NCBI RefSeq assembly: GCF_008326305.1
Contig: NZ_BIXY01000011.1
Coordinates: 42,377-106,376, forward strand
Length of the DNA: 64,000 nt
Direction: 5' to 3'
From: Dictyobacter arantiisoli
GTDB lineage: Bacteria > Chloroflexota > Ktedonobacteria > Ktedonobacterales > Ktedonobacteraceae
The position numbers and the translations under genes are program-made. Every line of letters begins with the position of its first letter. The first letter of the stretch is position 1. A model generated the notes under the pieces. It saw only the letters and a program-made list of their open reading frames with translations, searched no databases and had not been told where the DNA came from. Shown one piece after another: positions 63,880 through 64,000 of the stretch.

Positions 63880-64000
63880 GCATGGTTCAAAGTGAGCGTG
63901 AACCAATGTGACAATTGACGAACAAATTGACAAAAAGAATCCCTGAGAGTTAAGGTGAAATTGACAAAAACAACACCGTTCTCAGGGAGGAAACATGATC
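63880..64000 (+). mobile_element. Possible left end of an insertion element and start of a gene at the edge
   Basis: The last 120 bases hold three TTGAC(A/G)AA-type repeats (ACAATTGACGAAC, AAATTGACAAAAAG, AAATTGACAAAAAC) and CCCTGAGAG / TTCTCAGGG as an inverted pair, then GGGAGGAAAC and an ATG at 63995. Multiple short terminal repeats ahead of a strong ribosome site recall the ends of IS21-like elements. Only two codons are visible, so this is tentative. Confidence 0.35.

Overview
The window looks like a chromosomal stretch from a free-living, sugar- and plant-polymer-degrading bacterium. The style of gene content fits the Ktedonobacteria (Chloroflexota). This rests on a GH48 plus GH9 cellulase pair, LRR and TIR-NB-ARC-TPR proteins, a cluster of Gfo/Idh/MocA oxidoreductases and TIM-barrel isomerases, a DUF3105 protein, tandem YbjQ proteins, and many short palindromic intergenic repeats without any transposase in view. 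The assignment is inference from content, not from a marker gene. Genes are short-spaced, both strands are used, and most starts have a clear GGAGG-type ribosome site. Several starts are TTG or GTG.

Layout. 1-5.2 kb: a cellulose module on the minus strand (a GH9 endoglucanase cut by the left edge, and a CBM2-GH48 exocellulase) and an Fn3-like lipoprotein. 5.2-11.1 kb: a TetR regulator, a queA-like gene remnant, an M20 peptidase, an LRR protein, an acyl-ACP thioesterase and a Tag-HEAT fusion. 11.2-15.4 kb: a MarR-controlled heterodimeric ABC exporter operon. 15.7-20.2 kb: a GH43 enzyme and a divergent lacI-ribokinase pair sharing AAACGTTT operators. 20.3-31.3 kb: tandem-YbjQ proteins, a methyltransferase, an MFS carrier, a DUF2090 aldolase, a PH-like membrane protein, a PanE-like reductase and a DUF3105 protein. 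31.4-36.2 kb: a GspE-N-like protein, glucose-6-phosphate isomerase and two aldo/keto reductases. 36.8-41.4 kb: a four-gene sugar operon (isomerase, divergent PGI-like protein, Gfo/Idh/MocA dehydrogenase, isomerase). 41.6-44.8 kb: an MTA-type nucleosidase and a divergent alkylation-repair pair (ogt / ada-alkA). 45.1-49.2 kb: a membrane-anchored type I binding protein, an orphan sugar-binding lipoprotein and a PDZ-less HtrA protease. 49.7-54.0 kb: an aldo/keto reductase, two Gfo/Idh/MocA genes and a GNAT. 54.3-58.4 kb: DsrE, an unusual SDR behind a tRNA-Glu-like gene, HU and a membrane protein. 59.2-63.6 kb: a TIR-NB-ARC-TPR protein and a TIR-like/TPR partner.

How the parts work together. Cellulases and GH43 release oligosaccharides. 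LacI/ribokinase, the isomerase/dehydrogenase operons, Pgi and the DUF2090 aldolase would channel unusual sugars into central metabolism. Tag, Ogt and Ada-AlkA form an alkylation-repair set, two of them sharing a divergent promoter with a perfect 20-bp inverted repeat.

The most unusual signals are: (i) a ~200-bp intergenic element present three times whose long central hairpin differs in sequence between copies yet stays perfectly paired; (ii) a PGI-superfamily protein that has lost the sugar-phosphate SK(S/T)GTT motif; (iii) the TIR/TPR pair at the right end with a nearly identical 126-bp repeat array; (iv) other dispersed repeat families.
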